Of a stretch of DNA of 61,475 nt, positions 18,368 through 27,385 are shown piece by piece. Numbering within the stretch: the stretch's first letter is position 1; each line of letters starts with the position of its first letter. Under the pieces are notes generated by a model. It was not told the DNA's origin. It saw nothing but the letters and a program-made list of their open reading frames with translations, and searched no databases. The stretch comes from Myxococcota bacterium (GTDB lineage: Bacteria; Myxococcota_A; UBA9160; UBA4427), in NCBI GenBank assembly GCA_028278345.1, contig JANQEL010000065.1:1-61475 (forward strand), given 5' to 3'. The position numbers and the translations under genes are program-made.

Positions 18368-19560
18368 ACGAGTTCGAAGAAGCGCTTCAGCACGGCAAAC
18401 GCACTGGGGCCGCCCACCAGGCCCATGTGCATCTTGTTCATCACGTAGCCGAAGCCCACCTTCGCATCGGGATCCGCCATGCCGATCGAACCGCCGGCAC
18501 CGGGATGCCCGAAGGCGTTGTCGCTCGGCGACAGCGGCATCAGGTCCTGGCGCAACATGAAGCCCAGGCCGAAGCGCATGGGCAATTGGCCGAGGACGGC
18601 GTCCGGCCCGAAGCACTGCTCACTGCGCGCCAACTCGATCGACTCTGGCTCGAGCAGGCGCACGCCGTCGAGTTCCCCGCCGCGCGCGAGCGCACCGTAG
18701 ATGCGCGCCAGCGAACGCGCCGTGCCGTGGCCGTTGGCCGCGGGGATCTCCGCGGCACGCCACGCGCGCGAGTTCACGCCATCGGTACCGCCGGGCGGGT
18801 TGCCGAAGGCCGCGCCGGTCATCGTCGTCGGGTCCGCCATGTCCTTCATCATCTGCCCGATCGGTCCAGGGATCTCCGGGACGGAACCTCCACCGTTCCC
18901 GCCGCCGCCTGCGGCCATCAAGCTGCCCATCAACCTCGAAACGCGTCCGTCGAGTTCGGGACCGAAACCGATGTGATAATCGGCTTCGAGGGGCCCGGTC
19001 ACGTTTTCGCGCAGCCACTCGCCCACGGTCTTGCCCGTGGCGCGGCGCAGCACTTCGCCCACCAGGTAGCCGTAGGTCAGCGCGTGATAGCCGTGCCGGG
19101 TACCGGGCTCCCACCACGGTTCCTGCTCGGCCAGCGCCGCGCACATCACGTCCCAATCGAGGTTCGCGCCCTCGGGAAGCGGCTTCCGCACGGCGGGAAG
19201 ACCCGCCTGATGGGAGAGCAACCATCGAACGGGAATCTCGCCCTTCCCCGCCGCCGCGAACTCGGGCCAGTACTCCGCCACCTTGGCATCGAGATCGACC
19301 AGCCCGCGCTCGATCGCCTGGTGGGTGCAGATCGCGGTCAGGCCCTTGGTGGTCGAGTAGGTGTTCACGATGGTGTCGCGTTCCCAGGGGCGCGTGCGTT
19401 CCTTGTCGTAGTGCCCGCCCCAGAGGTCGATGACGGTTTCGCCGTCGAGTACGAAGCAGATGGCCGCGCCGATCTCCTCGTCGCCGTCGAAGCACTTCTC
19501 GAAGATCTCGCGAATTTCACTGAACCTGGGGTCGCAATGCCCCTCGACCGGAATGCCCAT
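18364..19560 (-). CDS. Serine hydrolase of the beta-lactamase/EstB class
   Basis: 398 residues. S69-T-T-K72 in NTYSTTKGLTAI is the SxxK catalytic motif of class C beta-lactamase-fold enzymes, and HGYHALTYGYLVGEVLRR gives the YxN-equivalent Tyr. The typical 'GHPGAGGSIGMADP' block near the C-terminus replaces the KTG motif. Such proteins are usually esterases (family VIII) or carboxypeptidases rather than resistance enzymes. No signal peptide is apparent. SD AGAGGAG precedes the ATG. Divergent from the SIMPL gene. Confidence 0.9.
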   Translation of the reverse strand: MGIPVEGHCDPRFSEIREIFEKCFDGDEEIGAAICFVLDGETVIDLWGGHYDKERTRPWERDTIVNTYSTTKGLTAICTHQAIERGLVDLDAKVAEYWPEFAAAGKGEIPVRWLLSHQAGLPAVRKPLPEGANLDWDVMCAALAEQEPWWEPGTRHGYHALTYGYLVGEVLRRATGKTVGEWLRENVTGPLEADYHIGFGPELDGRVSRLMGSLMAAGGGGNGGGSVPEIPGPIGQMMKDMADPTTMTGAAFGNPPGGTDGVNSRAWRAAEIPAANGHGTARSLARIYGALARGGELDGVRLLEPESIELARSEQCFGPDAVLGQLPMRFGLGFMLRQDLMPLSPSDNAFGHPGAGGSIGMADPDAKVGFGYVMNKMHMGLVGGPSAFAVLKRFFELV

Positions 19561-19579
19561 CGAATCTCCTCTGCGGGCG

Positions 19580-19600
19580 GGAGTCTAACTCGACGACTCC
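19580..19600. promoter_or_regulatory. Dyad GGAGTC-N9-GACTCC in a divergent gap
   Basis: Perfect 6-bp arms separated by 9 nt lie 20 bp before the serine-hydrolase start and ~90 bp before the SIMPL start. Flanking GGCGG/CCGCC could extend the stem if three bases bulge. It may be an operator or an RNA hairpin in the hydrolase leader. Confidence 0.3.
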
Positions 19601-19690
19601 AACCCGCCGGCCCACCTCGCCCCGAACCCCCGAACGGCTTGGGAGGCGGTGGTGTCGAGGTAGTATTCCGTTCCGCAACAGGAGGGCGTC

Positions 19691-20419
19691 ATGCGTTTCC
19701 CGCGTCACCAGATCACTCACTCTCGAGTGCGCGCCGCGGCGCTTGCGACCTGGGTCATCTTGCTCGGGTGCAGCGCGCCCGAAGCCGTGGCCACCGAACC
19801 CGACGGCGAGGCCCGCAATCGCGTTCACTTCAGCGTGACGAGTGGTCGCGATGTCGCGAACGATTGGGTGACCGCGGTGGTCGGTGTGACCGCCGAGGAC
19901 GTCGACGCCGCGAGCGTCGCCGATACCGTCAATCGAACGATGGCATGGGCGCTGGAGAAGGTTCGCGCCGAGTCGCGCGTGAAGTCGAAGAGCGGTGGCT
20001 ACAACACCTACCCCGTGCACGAAAAGGGGCGCCTGCGCCGCTGGCGCGCGCAGCAGAGTCTCATCATCGAGAGCGCCAACGTCGACGCGATGACGAAACT
20101 GATCGGCCAGCTGCAGGAACAGCTGCAGTTGCAGTCGTTCCAGTTCAGCGTGTCGCGTGAAACCCGCGAGCAGGTCGAGGAGGAACTCGTGACCGAGGCC
20201 CTCACCGCCTTCCAGGCACGCGCGAAGCTCATCCAGGGCGGGCTCGGCTCGGGCGGCTACGCGATCGACGACATCCATGTCGACACCGGCCACATCGGCG
20301 GTCCACGACCGATGCGAATGCTCGCCGAAGCCGCATACGCCGACGTCGCGCCTCCGGCCGTCGAAGGCGGCACCAGCCGCGTGCAGGTCAGCGTGCGCGG
20401 CTCGATCGTTCTCGAATAG
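19691..20419 (+). CDS. SIMPL-domain (DUF541) lipoprotein
   Basis: 242 residues. WVILLGC with Cys27 is a lipobox, preceded by a basic N-terminus. The mature part (VTAVVGVTAEDVDAASVADTVNRTMAWALEKVRAE...VEEELVTEALTAFQARAKLI) is a SIMPL/DUF541 domain, the fold of periplasmic proteins such as E. coli YggE and Brucella BP26, for which a clear biochemical role is lacking. SD AGGAGG is optimally spaced from the ATG. Confidence 0.82.
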   Translation: MRFPRHQITHSRVRAAALATWVILLGCSAPEAVATEPDGEARNRVHFSVTSGRDVANDWVTAVVGVTAEDVDAASVADTVNRTMAWALEKVRAESRVKSKSGGYNTYPVHEKGRLRRWRAQQSLIIESANVDAMTKLIGQLQEQLQLQSFQFSVSRETREQVEEELVTEALTAFQARAKLIQGGLGSGGYAIDDIHVDTGHIGGPRPMRMLAEAAYADVAPPAVEGGTSRVQVSVRGSIVLE

Positions 20420-20499
20420 CCCCATCCACCCTCCAGCACCGGCTATCCTCGGCCGCCGCCCGACGTGCACTGCGTCGCGGCAGACGAGGAGAAAGCGGC

Positions 20500-21399
<900 letters not shown>

Positions 21400-21438
21400 T
21401 CCCCTGACTACCAACGCGAATCGGATCGGAGATCCCCC

Positions 21439-22458
21439 ATGAAGGCAGCCCAACTCGAGAGCGGCGAACTCGTCATCAAGGACATCGAGACCCCCGAACC
21501 CGGTCACGAACAGGCGCGCATCCGCATGACGACCGCGGGCGTATGCCACTCGGATCTCCATATCGTGCGCGGCGATTGGGTCGGCGTTCCCGACACCATG
21601 CCCGTTGGTCACGAGGGGATCGGAGTCGTCGAAGCGCTCGGGCCCGGTGCCGAGCGCTACATCGAAGTGGGTGACCGCGTGATCCTCGGTCTCGGTGGCA
21701 GCGGTGGTGGCTTCTGGTGCGGCGCGTGCGAGTACTGCCTGCGCGGGGAACCCCGTCACTGCGCACAGACCGAAGGCATCATGGGCACCTTCTCCCAGGA
21801 GTTCTGCGTCTGGGCCAAGTCCCTGGTGAAGCTGCCGGACAGCGTCGGCGACGAAGAGGCGCCCCTCGCCTGCGGTGGGCTCACCGCCTACGGCGCGGTC
21901 AAGAAACTCATCAAGCATCAGATCCAACCCGGTCGCCACATCGCGATCATCGGCGCGGCCGGCGGCCTCGGGCACTACGCCATCCAGATCGCCAACGCCT
22001 TCGGCTACAAGGTGATCGGGGTCGACATCGGCGAGGAGCGGCTCCGCTTCATCGAAGAGATGGGGGCGCACCGCGCCGTCGATGCCAAGGACGCCGGGGC
22101 GCTGGCCATCGAACTGGGCGGCGTCGATGCCAGCATCGTCTTTTCGGCGAAGCTCGCGGGCTTCGATCTCGGCCTCGAGATGCTGCGACGCGGCGGCTTG
22201 TTCGTCGCCGTCGGGCTTCCCGCCACCAGCGAGGGCAACCTCGAACTCAACCCCTTCGGCTGGTTCATCAAGGATCCCACCCTCATCTATTCCGCCGTCG
22301 GCACGGTGCAGGACATGCGCGAAGTCGTCGACATGGCAGCGGATGGTCTGGTGAAGAGCCACATCGGGCGCACGGCCAAGCTCGACGAGCTGCCGGCGGT
22401 CTTCGACGACCTCGAAGCCGGCAAGTACGTAGGCCGCGCGGTGATCGACCTGCGCTGA
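21439..22458 (+). CDS. Zinc-dependent medium-chain alcohol dehydrogenase
   Basis: 339 residues. Catalytic zinc ligands are Cys36 (GVCHSDLH), His58-Glu59 (VGHEGIG) and a later residue. The structural zinc is bound by Cys94, Cys97, Cys100 and Cys108 (CGACEYCLRGEPRHC). The Rossmann motif is GAAGGLGHYAIQIA. It is an NAD(P)-linked alcohol dehydrogenase of the Adh/YjgB-like branch; an aldehyde or cyclic-alcohol substrate cannot be decided. Only 1 bp separates its TGA from the convergent nitrile hydratase alpha stop. Confidence 0.93.
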   Translation: MKAAQLESGELVIKDIETPEPGHEQARIRMTTAGVCHSDLHIVRGDWVGVPDTMPVGHEGIGVVEALGPGAERYIEVGDRVILGLGGSGGGFWCGACEYCLRGEPRHCAQTEGIMGTFSQEFCVWAKSLVKLPDSVGDEEAPLACGGLTAYGAVKKLIKHQIQPGRHIAIIGAAGGLGHYAIQIANAFGYKVIGVDIGEERLRFIEEMGAHRAVDAKDAGALAIELGGVDASIVFSAKLAGFDLGLEMLRRGGLFVAVGLPATSEGNLELNPFGWFIKDPTLIYSAVGTVQDMREVVDMAADGLVKSHIGRTAKLDELPAVFDDLEAGKYVGRAVIDLR

Positions 22459-22459
22459 C

Positions 22460-23044
22460 CTACGGCTGCGGCACCCGCGCCACCCCGATCATCGCGTCGC
22501 GCGTGACGAGTTCGGCGAGTTGGTCTTCACTCAACCCCTCGCTGCCTTCGGGGCGAAGCGGCAGGACGAGGTATCGCGTCTCGGCGGTGGTATCCCAGAC
22601 GCGGACTTCCACTTCCGGTTCGAGCTCGAGACCCATCTCCCTGAGCACCCGGCGCGGTTCGCGGACCACGCGCGCGCGGTACTCGGGGCTCTTGTACCAA
22701 TCCGGTGGCAGCCCGAGCACGGGCCACGCCGTGCACGAACACTGGGTACAGACGATCAGGTTCTTGCGTGCGGGGGTGTCTTCGAGCACCACGATGTATT
22801 CGCCCTGGGGTCCCTCGAAACCGAGTTCGGCACACGCCGCCGTTCCATCGGAAAGCAGGCGGGCCCTGTACTCGGGGTCGGTCCACGCCTTCGCGACCAC
22901 ACGCGCGCCGTTGCGCCAGTCGAGGCCCTCCTCGATCTGCTCGACGGCGTCGAGGGCGCCCGCTTCGAGATGTCCCCCCTCCACCAGTGCCGAAACCACG
23001 GCTTCCGCGCGCGCTTCGGGGCTGGCCACTTCCTTCGAACTCAC
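22460..23044 (-). CDS. nthA: Nitrile hydratase alpha subunit (cobalt-type motif)
   Basis: 194 residues from a GTG at 23044 that overlaps the beta stop (GTGA), so the genes are translationally coupled; the longer open frame upstream lies inside beta. The metal site V-C99-T-Q-C102-S-C104 gives the claw-setting Cys residues; Thr after the first Cys is the cobalt-type form (Ser in iron enzymes). The Gln between Thr and Cys replaces the usual Leu. WPVLGLPPDWYKSPEYRARVVREPR is the conserved block after the metal site. The enzyme hydrates nitriles to amides. Thiocyanate hydrolase has the same fold but a different subunit make-up. No activator gene is adjacent. Confidence 0.93.
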   Translation of the reverse strand: MSSKEVASPEARAEAVVSALVEGGHLEAGALDAVEQIEEGLDWRNGARVVAKAWTDPEYRARLLSDGTAACAELGFEGPQGEYIVVLEDTPARKNLIVCTQCSCTAWPVLGLPPDWYKSPEYRARVVREPRRVLREMGLELEPEVEVRVWDTTAETRYLVLPLRPEGSEGLSEDQLAELVTRDAMIGVARVPQP

Positions 23045-23691
23045 GGCGCTTCCTCCAGATAGCTCTCCCACAGATCCACCACGACCGGCGCATTCGCCTC
23101 GGCGTCGTCGCCCCACAGATCGGCGGCCTGAAACTCGACGTGATAGGTGGCTTCGCGACGCTTCGGCAGACCGTGCGCACTCGCGTCGGGATAGGAAAAG
23201 GGGGGAGCGACGTGCACCACGCACCCGGTATGCCCTCGACAGTATCGCGGAACGCGCGTGTGACCGGGTTGATGGTCGGCCCGGACATGGACCCGATCGC
23301 CGACGGCGAAACGCGGCGAGCCCGGTCCCGGGCGGCCGTCATCGACATTCGGCCTCACGGGAAGCGCCAGGGGAAAGCGGCCCTTCGCGCGCTTCTCGAG
23401 ATCTTCGAGATCGAGCAACCCCTTCTCCACGAGAAGCGTCGTCGCTCCGGTCAGTACGCGTTCGTAGTAGCGCGCCTGCAGATAGTGGACCGGCTCCATG
23501 CGTTCGATCGCATGGCGGTATTCGTCGGTGTTGTACGCCCGAAGCATGCCGATCGACGCGACGTTGATGCGAAACGCCAGCATCTCCCACGGGTGGTGGA
23601 AAGTGGGCTCGTTCTCTTCGACCTCGATGGCACCGAAGCCAGCGACTCCACCCAGGTCATAAATTCCATCCATGGGCTCAGCATAGTTCAT
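23041..23691 (-). CDS. nthB: Nitrile hydratase beta subunit
   Basis: 216 residues. It begins MDGIYDLGGVAGFG (after a five-residue leader), the near-invariant start of beta subunits. The first half includes RHAIERMEPVHYLQARYYERVLTG, and the C-terminal SH3-like domain has FAVGDRVHVRADHQPGHTRVPRYCRGHTG. The beta-then-alpha gene order matches cobalt-type systems such as Rhodococcus rhodochrous J1. In that system a small activator follows, whereas here the next gene downstream is a convergent alcohol dehydrogenase. The upstream side abuts an apparent truncated histidine-kinase tail. Confidence 0.93.
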   Translation of the reverse strand: MNYAEPMDGIYDLGGVAGFGAIEVEENEPTFHHPWEMLAFRINVASIGMLRAYNTDEYRHAIERMEPVHYLQARYYERVLTGATTLLVEKGLLDLEDLEKRAKGRFPLALPVRPNVDDGRPGPGSPRFAVGDRVHVRADHQPGHTRVPRYCRGHTGCVVHVAPPFSYPDASAHGLPKRREATYHVEFQAADLWGDDAEANAPVVVDLWESYLEEAP

Positions 23692-23696
23692 TGCAC

Positions 23697-23777
23697 CCGG
23701 TCAACGTACGCAGCGCGGGCACGGTCCCCGGTGAGGGCGGCGTGGGGAGTGTCTTCACCATCGAGCTTCCGCTCTAG
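23697..23777 (+). pseudogene. C-terminal remnant of a sensor histidine kinase
   Basis: An open frame without a start reads VNVRSAGTVPGEGG then VGSVFTIELPL and a TAG stop at 23775-23777. This is the usual end of a HATPase_c domain (G2 box region, 'GSxFTxxLPL', stop). It is truncated on its 5' side at the nitrile hydratase beta start (23691). It sits convergent to the thiolase gene, 15 bp from its stop, which is the spacing of genuine convergent pairs in this window. Best read as the tail of a kinase gene removed when nthBA arrived. The match is short, so chance cannot be excluded. Confidence 0.55.
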
Positions 23778-23792
23778 CGTTTCGGCCGACTG

Positions 23793-25040
23793 TCAGACGC
23801 GCTCGATGATGATCGCCGGCGCCATGCCTCCGCCCGCGCACATCGTGATCAGGCCGCGCTTCTTCTCCTGGCGTTCGAGTTCGTCGAGCACGGTGCCGAT
23901 CAGGATCGAGCCCGTCGCGCCGATCGGATGACCGAGGGCCATCGCGCCGCCGTTCACGTTCACCTTCTCGCGGTCGAGGTCGAGATCGCGGATGAACTTC
24001 TCCGCCACCACCGAGAACGCTTCGTTGATCTCCCACAGATCGATGTCGTCCTTGGTGAGCCCGGCACGCTCGAGCACCTTCTTCGCGGCCGGGACCGGCG
24101 CGTTCAGCATCAGGGTCGGGCAGTCGCCCATGTTGGCCGTGGCGACGATGCGCGCGCGGGGCTTGAGCTTCTTCTTTTCCGCGTAGGCGGGCGAGGCCAG
24201 CAGCAGGGCCGCGGCACCGTCGACGACGCCCGAAGAGTTGCCCGCGTGGTGGACGTGGGTCCAGCCGTCCTTGAGCTGGGGATACTTCTCTTCGATCAGC
24301 GAACCGAAGGTCGCTCCCGAGTCATCCACCGGAATCGCCGCAATGTGGTTGAACACGGTGCCGAGCTTCGCGAGATGCTCCATCTGGGTTCCGGGCCGCG
24401 GGAACTCCTCCTGGTCGAGAGCGAGCGAACCGTCGTCGTTGTAGACGGGGACGAGAGACTTGTCGAAGCGCTTCTCTTCGATCGCGCGAGCCGCGCGCGC
24501 CTGGCTCGTCACCGCGAGTTGGTCGACCGCTTCGCGATCGATGCCCTCGAGGGTCGCGATCGCGTCGGCGCACACCCCCTGCTGGGTCTGCGGATGCAGC
24601 TTGCGCAGGTGCGGGTTGCCGGCGTCGAAGGTCGGGGGAGGCGAATTCGGGTCGGCCATCGAGGCCGTGAGGCTCATCATCTCGGTTCCGCCGGCGACGA
24701 TGAGATCTTCCATGCCCGAGGCCACCTGGGCCGTCGCGAAGTTGACAGTGGTGATGCCCGAACCACAGAAGCGATCGAGGGTGACGCCCGAAGCCTTGAT
24801 GTCGTAGCCGGCGTCGAGGGCCGCCATGCGACCGAGGTCGAAACCCTGGGCGCCGCGCTGGGTGCTGGTGCCCCAGATCACGTCGTCGATCTCGGCGGTG
24901 TTGAGATCGTTGCGCTCGGCGATGGCCCTGAGCACGGTCGAAGCCAACCGCTGGGGATGGATGTGCGCGAGCGCTCCCTTGCCAACCTTGCCAATGCCTC
25001 GAGGGGTTCGACAGGCATCGATGATGAGTGCTTCGGACAC
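23793..25040 (-). CDS. Acetyl-CoA acetyltransferase (thiolase)
   Basis: 415 residues from a GTG at 25040 preceded by AAGGAGG 6 nt upstream; a longer frame to 25175 lacks homology. Thiolase signatures: nucleophilic Cys92 in LDRFCGSGITTVNFA, NEAFSVVAEKF, GGAMALGHPIGATGS (catalytic His) and MCAGGGMAPAIIIE (second Cys). It performs the thiolytic last step of beta-oxidation or acetoacetyl-CoA formation. The long internal segment suggests the degradative (FadA/FadI-like) branch. Divergent from the RidA gene. Confidence 0.93.
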   Translation of the reverse strand: MSEALIIDACRTPRGIGKVGKGALAHIHPQRLASTVLRAIAERNDLNTAEIDDVIWGTSTQRGAQGFDLGRMAALDAGYDIKASGVTLDRFCGSGITTVNFATAQVASGMEDLIVAGGTEMMSLTASMADPNSPPPTFDAGNPHLRKLHPQTQQGVCADAIATLEGIDREAVDQLAVTSQARAARAIEEKRFDKSLVPVYNDDGSLALDQEEFPRPGTQMEHLAKLGTVFNHIAAIPVDDSGATFGSLIEEKYPQLKDGWTHVHHAGNSSGVVDGAAALLLASPAYAEKKKLKPRARIVATANMGDCPTLMLNAPVPAAKKVLERAGLTKDDIDLWEINEAFSVVAEKFIRDLDLDREKVNVNGGAMALGHPIGATGSILIGTVLDELERQEKKRGLITMCAGGGMAPAIIIERV

Positions 25041-25200
25041 GGTCTTCCTCCTTGAATGGATCGTTCGGGTCGATCGCTGGATTCGGTTGATCGCGCGGGA
25101 TCGCGCGTCGGGCGGGACATCATGGTGAATGCCGCCCTCACCCGCCATCCCCAGCGCCGGCTGCGGTAGCGTCACGCAGAACCCCGAATCGAGGCATCGA

Positions 25201-25680
25201 ATGACCCGAGAGAGCCACGAAGAACGCGCGCGGGCAGCCGGAATCGAGCTGCCGAAACCCCATCCTCCCGCCGGCCTCTACGTCGCCGCGGTGCGCAGTG
25301 CCAACCAGCTCCATGTCGGTGGACACGGGCCGATTCGCGCAGACGGCACGCCGATCATCGGCAAGGTCGGTGACGCGGTCGATCTCGACACCGCGCGCGA
25401 AGCCGCGCGTGCGACCGGCCTGCAGATCCTCGCTTCGGTGCGCGCCGAACTCGGTTCCCTCGATCCGGTCACGCGCGTGATCAAGGTCTTCGGCATGGTG
25501 AACTGCGCTCCGGGCTTCAACCAGACCCCGGCCGTGATCGACGGCTGTTCGGAATTGTTCCTGCAGGTCTTCGGTGACGCCGGCACCCACACGCGATCCG
25601 CGGTGGGGATGGCCGAGCTGCCCTTCGACATCTCGACCGAGATCGAGGCGATCTTCGAGTTCGATCCCGACGCCGTCTAG
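25201..25680 (+). CDS. RidA/YjgF-family protein
   Basis: 159 residues from the ATG at 25201. The YjgF fold is seen in SANQLHVGGHGPI, DTAREAARATGLQILASVRAELGSLDPVTRVIKVFGMVNCAPGFNQTPAVIDGCSELFLQVFG, and HTRSAVGMAELPFDISTEIEA, which contains the conserved Arg that binds the carboxylate of enamine/imine substrates. These proteins deaminate reactive 2-aminoacrylate-type intermediates; this longer subgroup is less studied. Its TAG stop shares CTAG with the convergent dimethylformamidase-like gene. Confidence 0.9.
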   Translation: MTRESHEERARAAGIELPKPHPPAGLYVAAVRSANQLHVGGHGPIRADGTPIIGKVGDAVDLDTAREAARATGLQILASVRAELGSLDPVTRVIKVFGMVNCAPGFNQTPAVIDGCSELFLQVFGDAGTHTRSAVGMAELPFDISTEIEAIFEFDPDAV

Positions 25681-27263
25681 ATCACCCCGAAGCGTCGCAG
25701 TACGTTGCGGGTGATCTGGTCGACGAACGGGTCCCCGGCCGCGAGCCCATGGGCCCACTCGGTGGTTCCGGCGTTGAACACCTCGCCGTCGCCCCGCGTG
25801 AAGCTCGCCATCACGGCGTGGCCGCGCATCAGGCGTTCGCGGTTCGCTTCGCTGTCCTCTCCGAACGCGCAACGCGCGAGCATGCCGGGCTGCTCGGGCG
25901 GGATGATCGGCGGATAGGGGCTGCGATCACTCTCGGCCAGGGTGGCGGGTGCGATCGCAATGATCGAGAGATCCGGCGGCACCCCGACGCCCCCCGCGAC
26001 GACGGGCAGCCCGCGCTCGTCGAAGCGAAGCAGACAGCCATCGTTTTCGTAACCGAGCAGCGGCACGTCGCCGCCGACGGCGTCGCCGTAGTAGAGATCG
26101 GTGTCTGCGAGGGCCCAGTGCTGATCGTCGTAGACCGTGTAGGCCGAGGTGCCGCGGGCCACACACAATCCGAGGCGGTGATAGCCGCCGTAGATGAACG
26201 ACAAGCCCGTGATCTCGGCCTCGGGGCGCGCGAACTCCGGGTGCGACCAGAGATGGGTGGCCTCCTGGCGCGTCGCGACATCGGCCCACAGGGGATCTTC
26301 GGTTTCGCCCTTCCACTTGTGTGCGATGAGCGTCCGGCCTTCGTCTTCCCAGCGCACCTTCCAATAGGCCGTGTTGCCCGAGAAGATCGCGAGGTGGCCG
26401 CCCGCGTCGACGTAGGCTTCGATGGCTTCGCGTTCGTTCTGTGACCAGTACTCGCTGTGGCCGACCAACAGCACCGCGGGGTAGCCGCGAAGCAGATCGA
26501 CGCCCGCTTCGAGGTCGTGATCCGTCAGGTAGTCGAGTTCGATCCCGTTGGCTTCGCACCAGGTCGCGAAGGCCTGCTCCCACTTGCCCACGAAGCCCGC
26601 CGAGCCGTCGTAGGGCGAGGGCCGATGCTGCGCGAACCACTGGAGATCGAAGGGGATGCCCGGTTCGCCCTTCGCGCGCGGCTGCGGGTTGACGAGCCGC
26701 GGCGCATCGTCGGGTGGTGCCATCAGGTTCTGCGCGTAGGGACGCAGGCGCGAGAGCGTGCCGATCGCGGCGTCGCGCGCGTCCTCGGGCGAGAGTTCTC
26801 CCGACATCAATTTGTCGACGTGGGCGTAGGAGTTCGCACCCCCCCAGTAGTTGTAGGCCTGGTAGGTATTGGTGTTGAGGACCATGACCGCCTTCGCCCT
26901 CGGAGCGCTGGGTGCACGCTTCACACAGACGAAGTGATGGCTCGAAGTACCCCCGGGCGCGCTGAGTTCGAGGTCGTAGTAGCCCGTCTTCCAGTCCTCA
27001 CCGATCTCGAAGCGGAAGACCTCGGGCCAGCCGCAGCCATGGCGGTCGGCGTCTTTCGGGGTGGGTGCGTTCGGGAGGTCGATGACCTCGAACGTGGCAA
27101 CGCATACCCGCTCGGCGCCGACGCGATGCACCCTCAGCCTGCAGGGCGAAACCTCCGAACTCCCGAAGAGCACGACCTGTTCGCCCGGGAAGGCGCTTTC
27201 CCTGTCTGTGTAGAACCACGGCACTGGATCGGCCTCCTTCGTTTCGTCTCCATCGTGCATCAT
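25677..27263 (-). CDS. N,N-dimethylformamidase large (beta) subunit-like protein
   Basis: 528 residues. The family is recognised from the N-terminal beta domain (VPWFYTDRESAFPGEQVVLFGSS) and the core KAVMVLNTNTYQAYNYWGGANSY. It continues with YPAVLLVGHSEYWSQNEREAIEAYVDAGGHLAIFSGNTAYWKVRWE and GYENDGCLLRF. In characterised DMFase the large subunit carries a mononuclear iron held by Tyr and Glu residues; the Tyr-rich region around ADTDLYYGD and the Glu of GYEND are candidates. DMFase also has a small alpha subunit that is absent here. The substrate could be another amide or an N-glycosidic compound. Confidence 0.8.
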   Translation of the reverse strand: MMHDGDETKEADPVPWFYTDRESAFPGEQVVLFGSSEVSPCRLRVHRVGAERVCVATFEVIDLPNAPTPKDADRHGCGWPEVFRFEIGEDWKTGYYDLELSAPGGTSSHHFVCVKRAPSAPRAKAVMVLNTNTYQAYNYWGGANSYAHVDKLMSGELSPEDARDAAIGTLSRLRPYAQNLMAPPDDAPRLVNPQPRAKGEPGIPFDLQWFAQHRPSPYDGSAGFVGKWEQAFATWCEANGIELDYLTDHDLEAGVDLLRGYPAVLLVGHSEYWSQNEREAIEAYVDAGGHLAIFSGNTAYWKVRWEDEGRTLIAHKWKGETEDPLWADVATRQEATHLWSHPEFARPEAEITGLSFIYGGYHRLGLCVARGTSAYTVYDDQHWALADTDLYYGDAVGGDVPLLGYENDGCLLRFDERGLPVVAGGVGVPPDLSIIAIAPATLAESDRSPYPPIIPPEQPGMLARCAFGEDSEANRERLMRGHAVMASFTRGDGEVFNAGTTEWAHGLAAGDPFVDQITRNVLRRFGVI

Positions 27264-27385
27264 CGTCGTCGAGGATGCCGCGCCGGGCGCGCCTACACTC
27301 GCATCTCGCTTCGGATGGCAAGTGAGCGGGTAGACTCCGGTGCCTGCACGCGATGCGTCGCGACCCGAATGGAGGCCCGAGTCTC

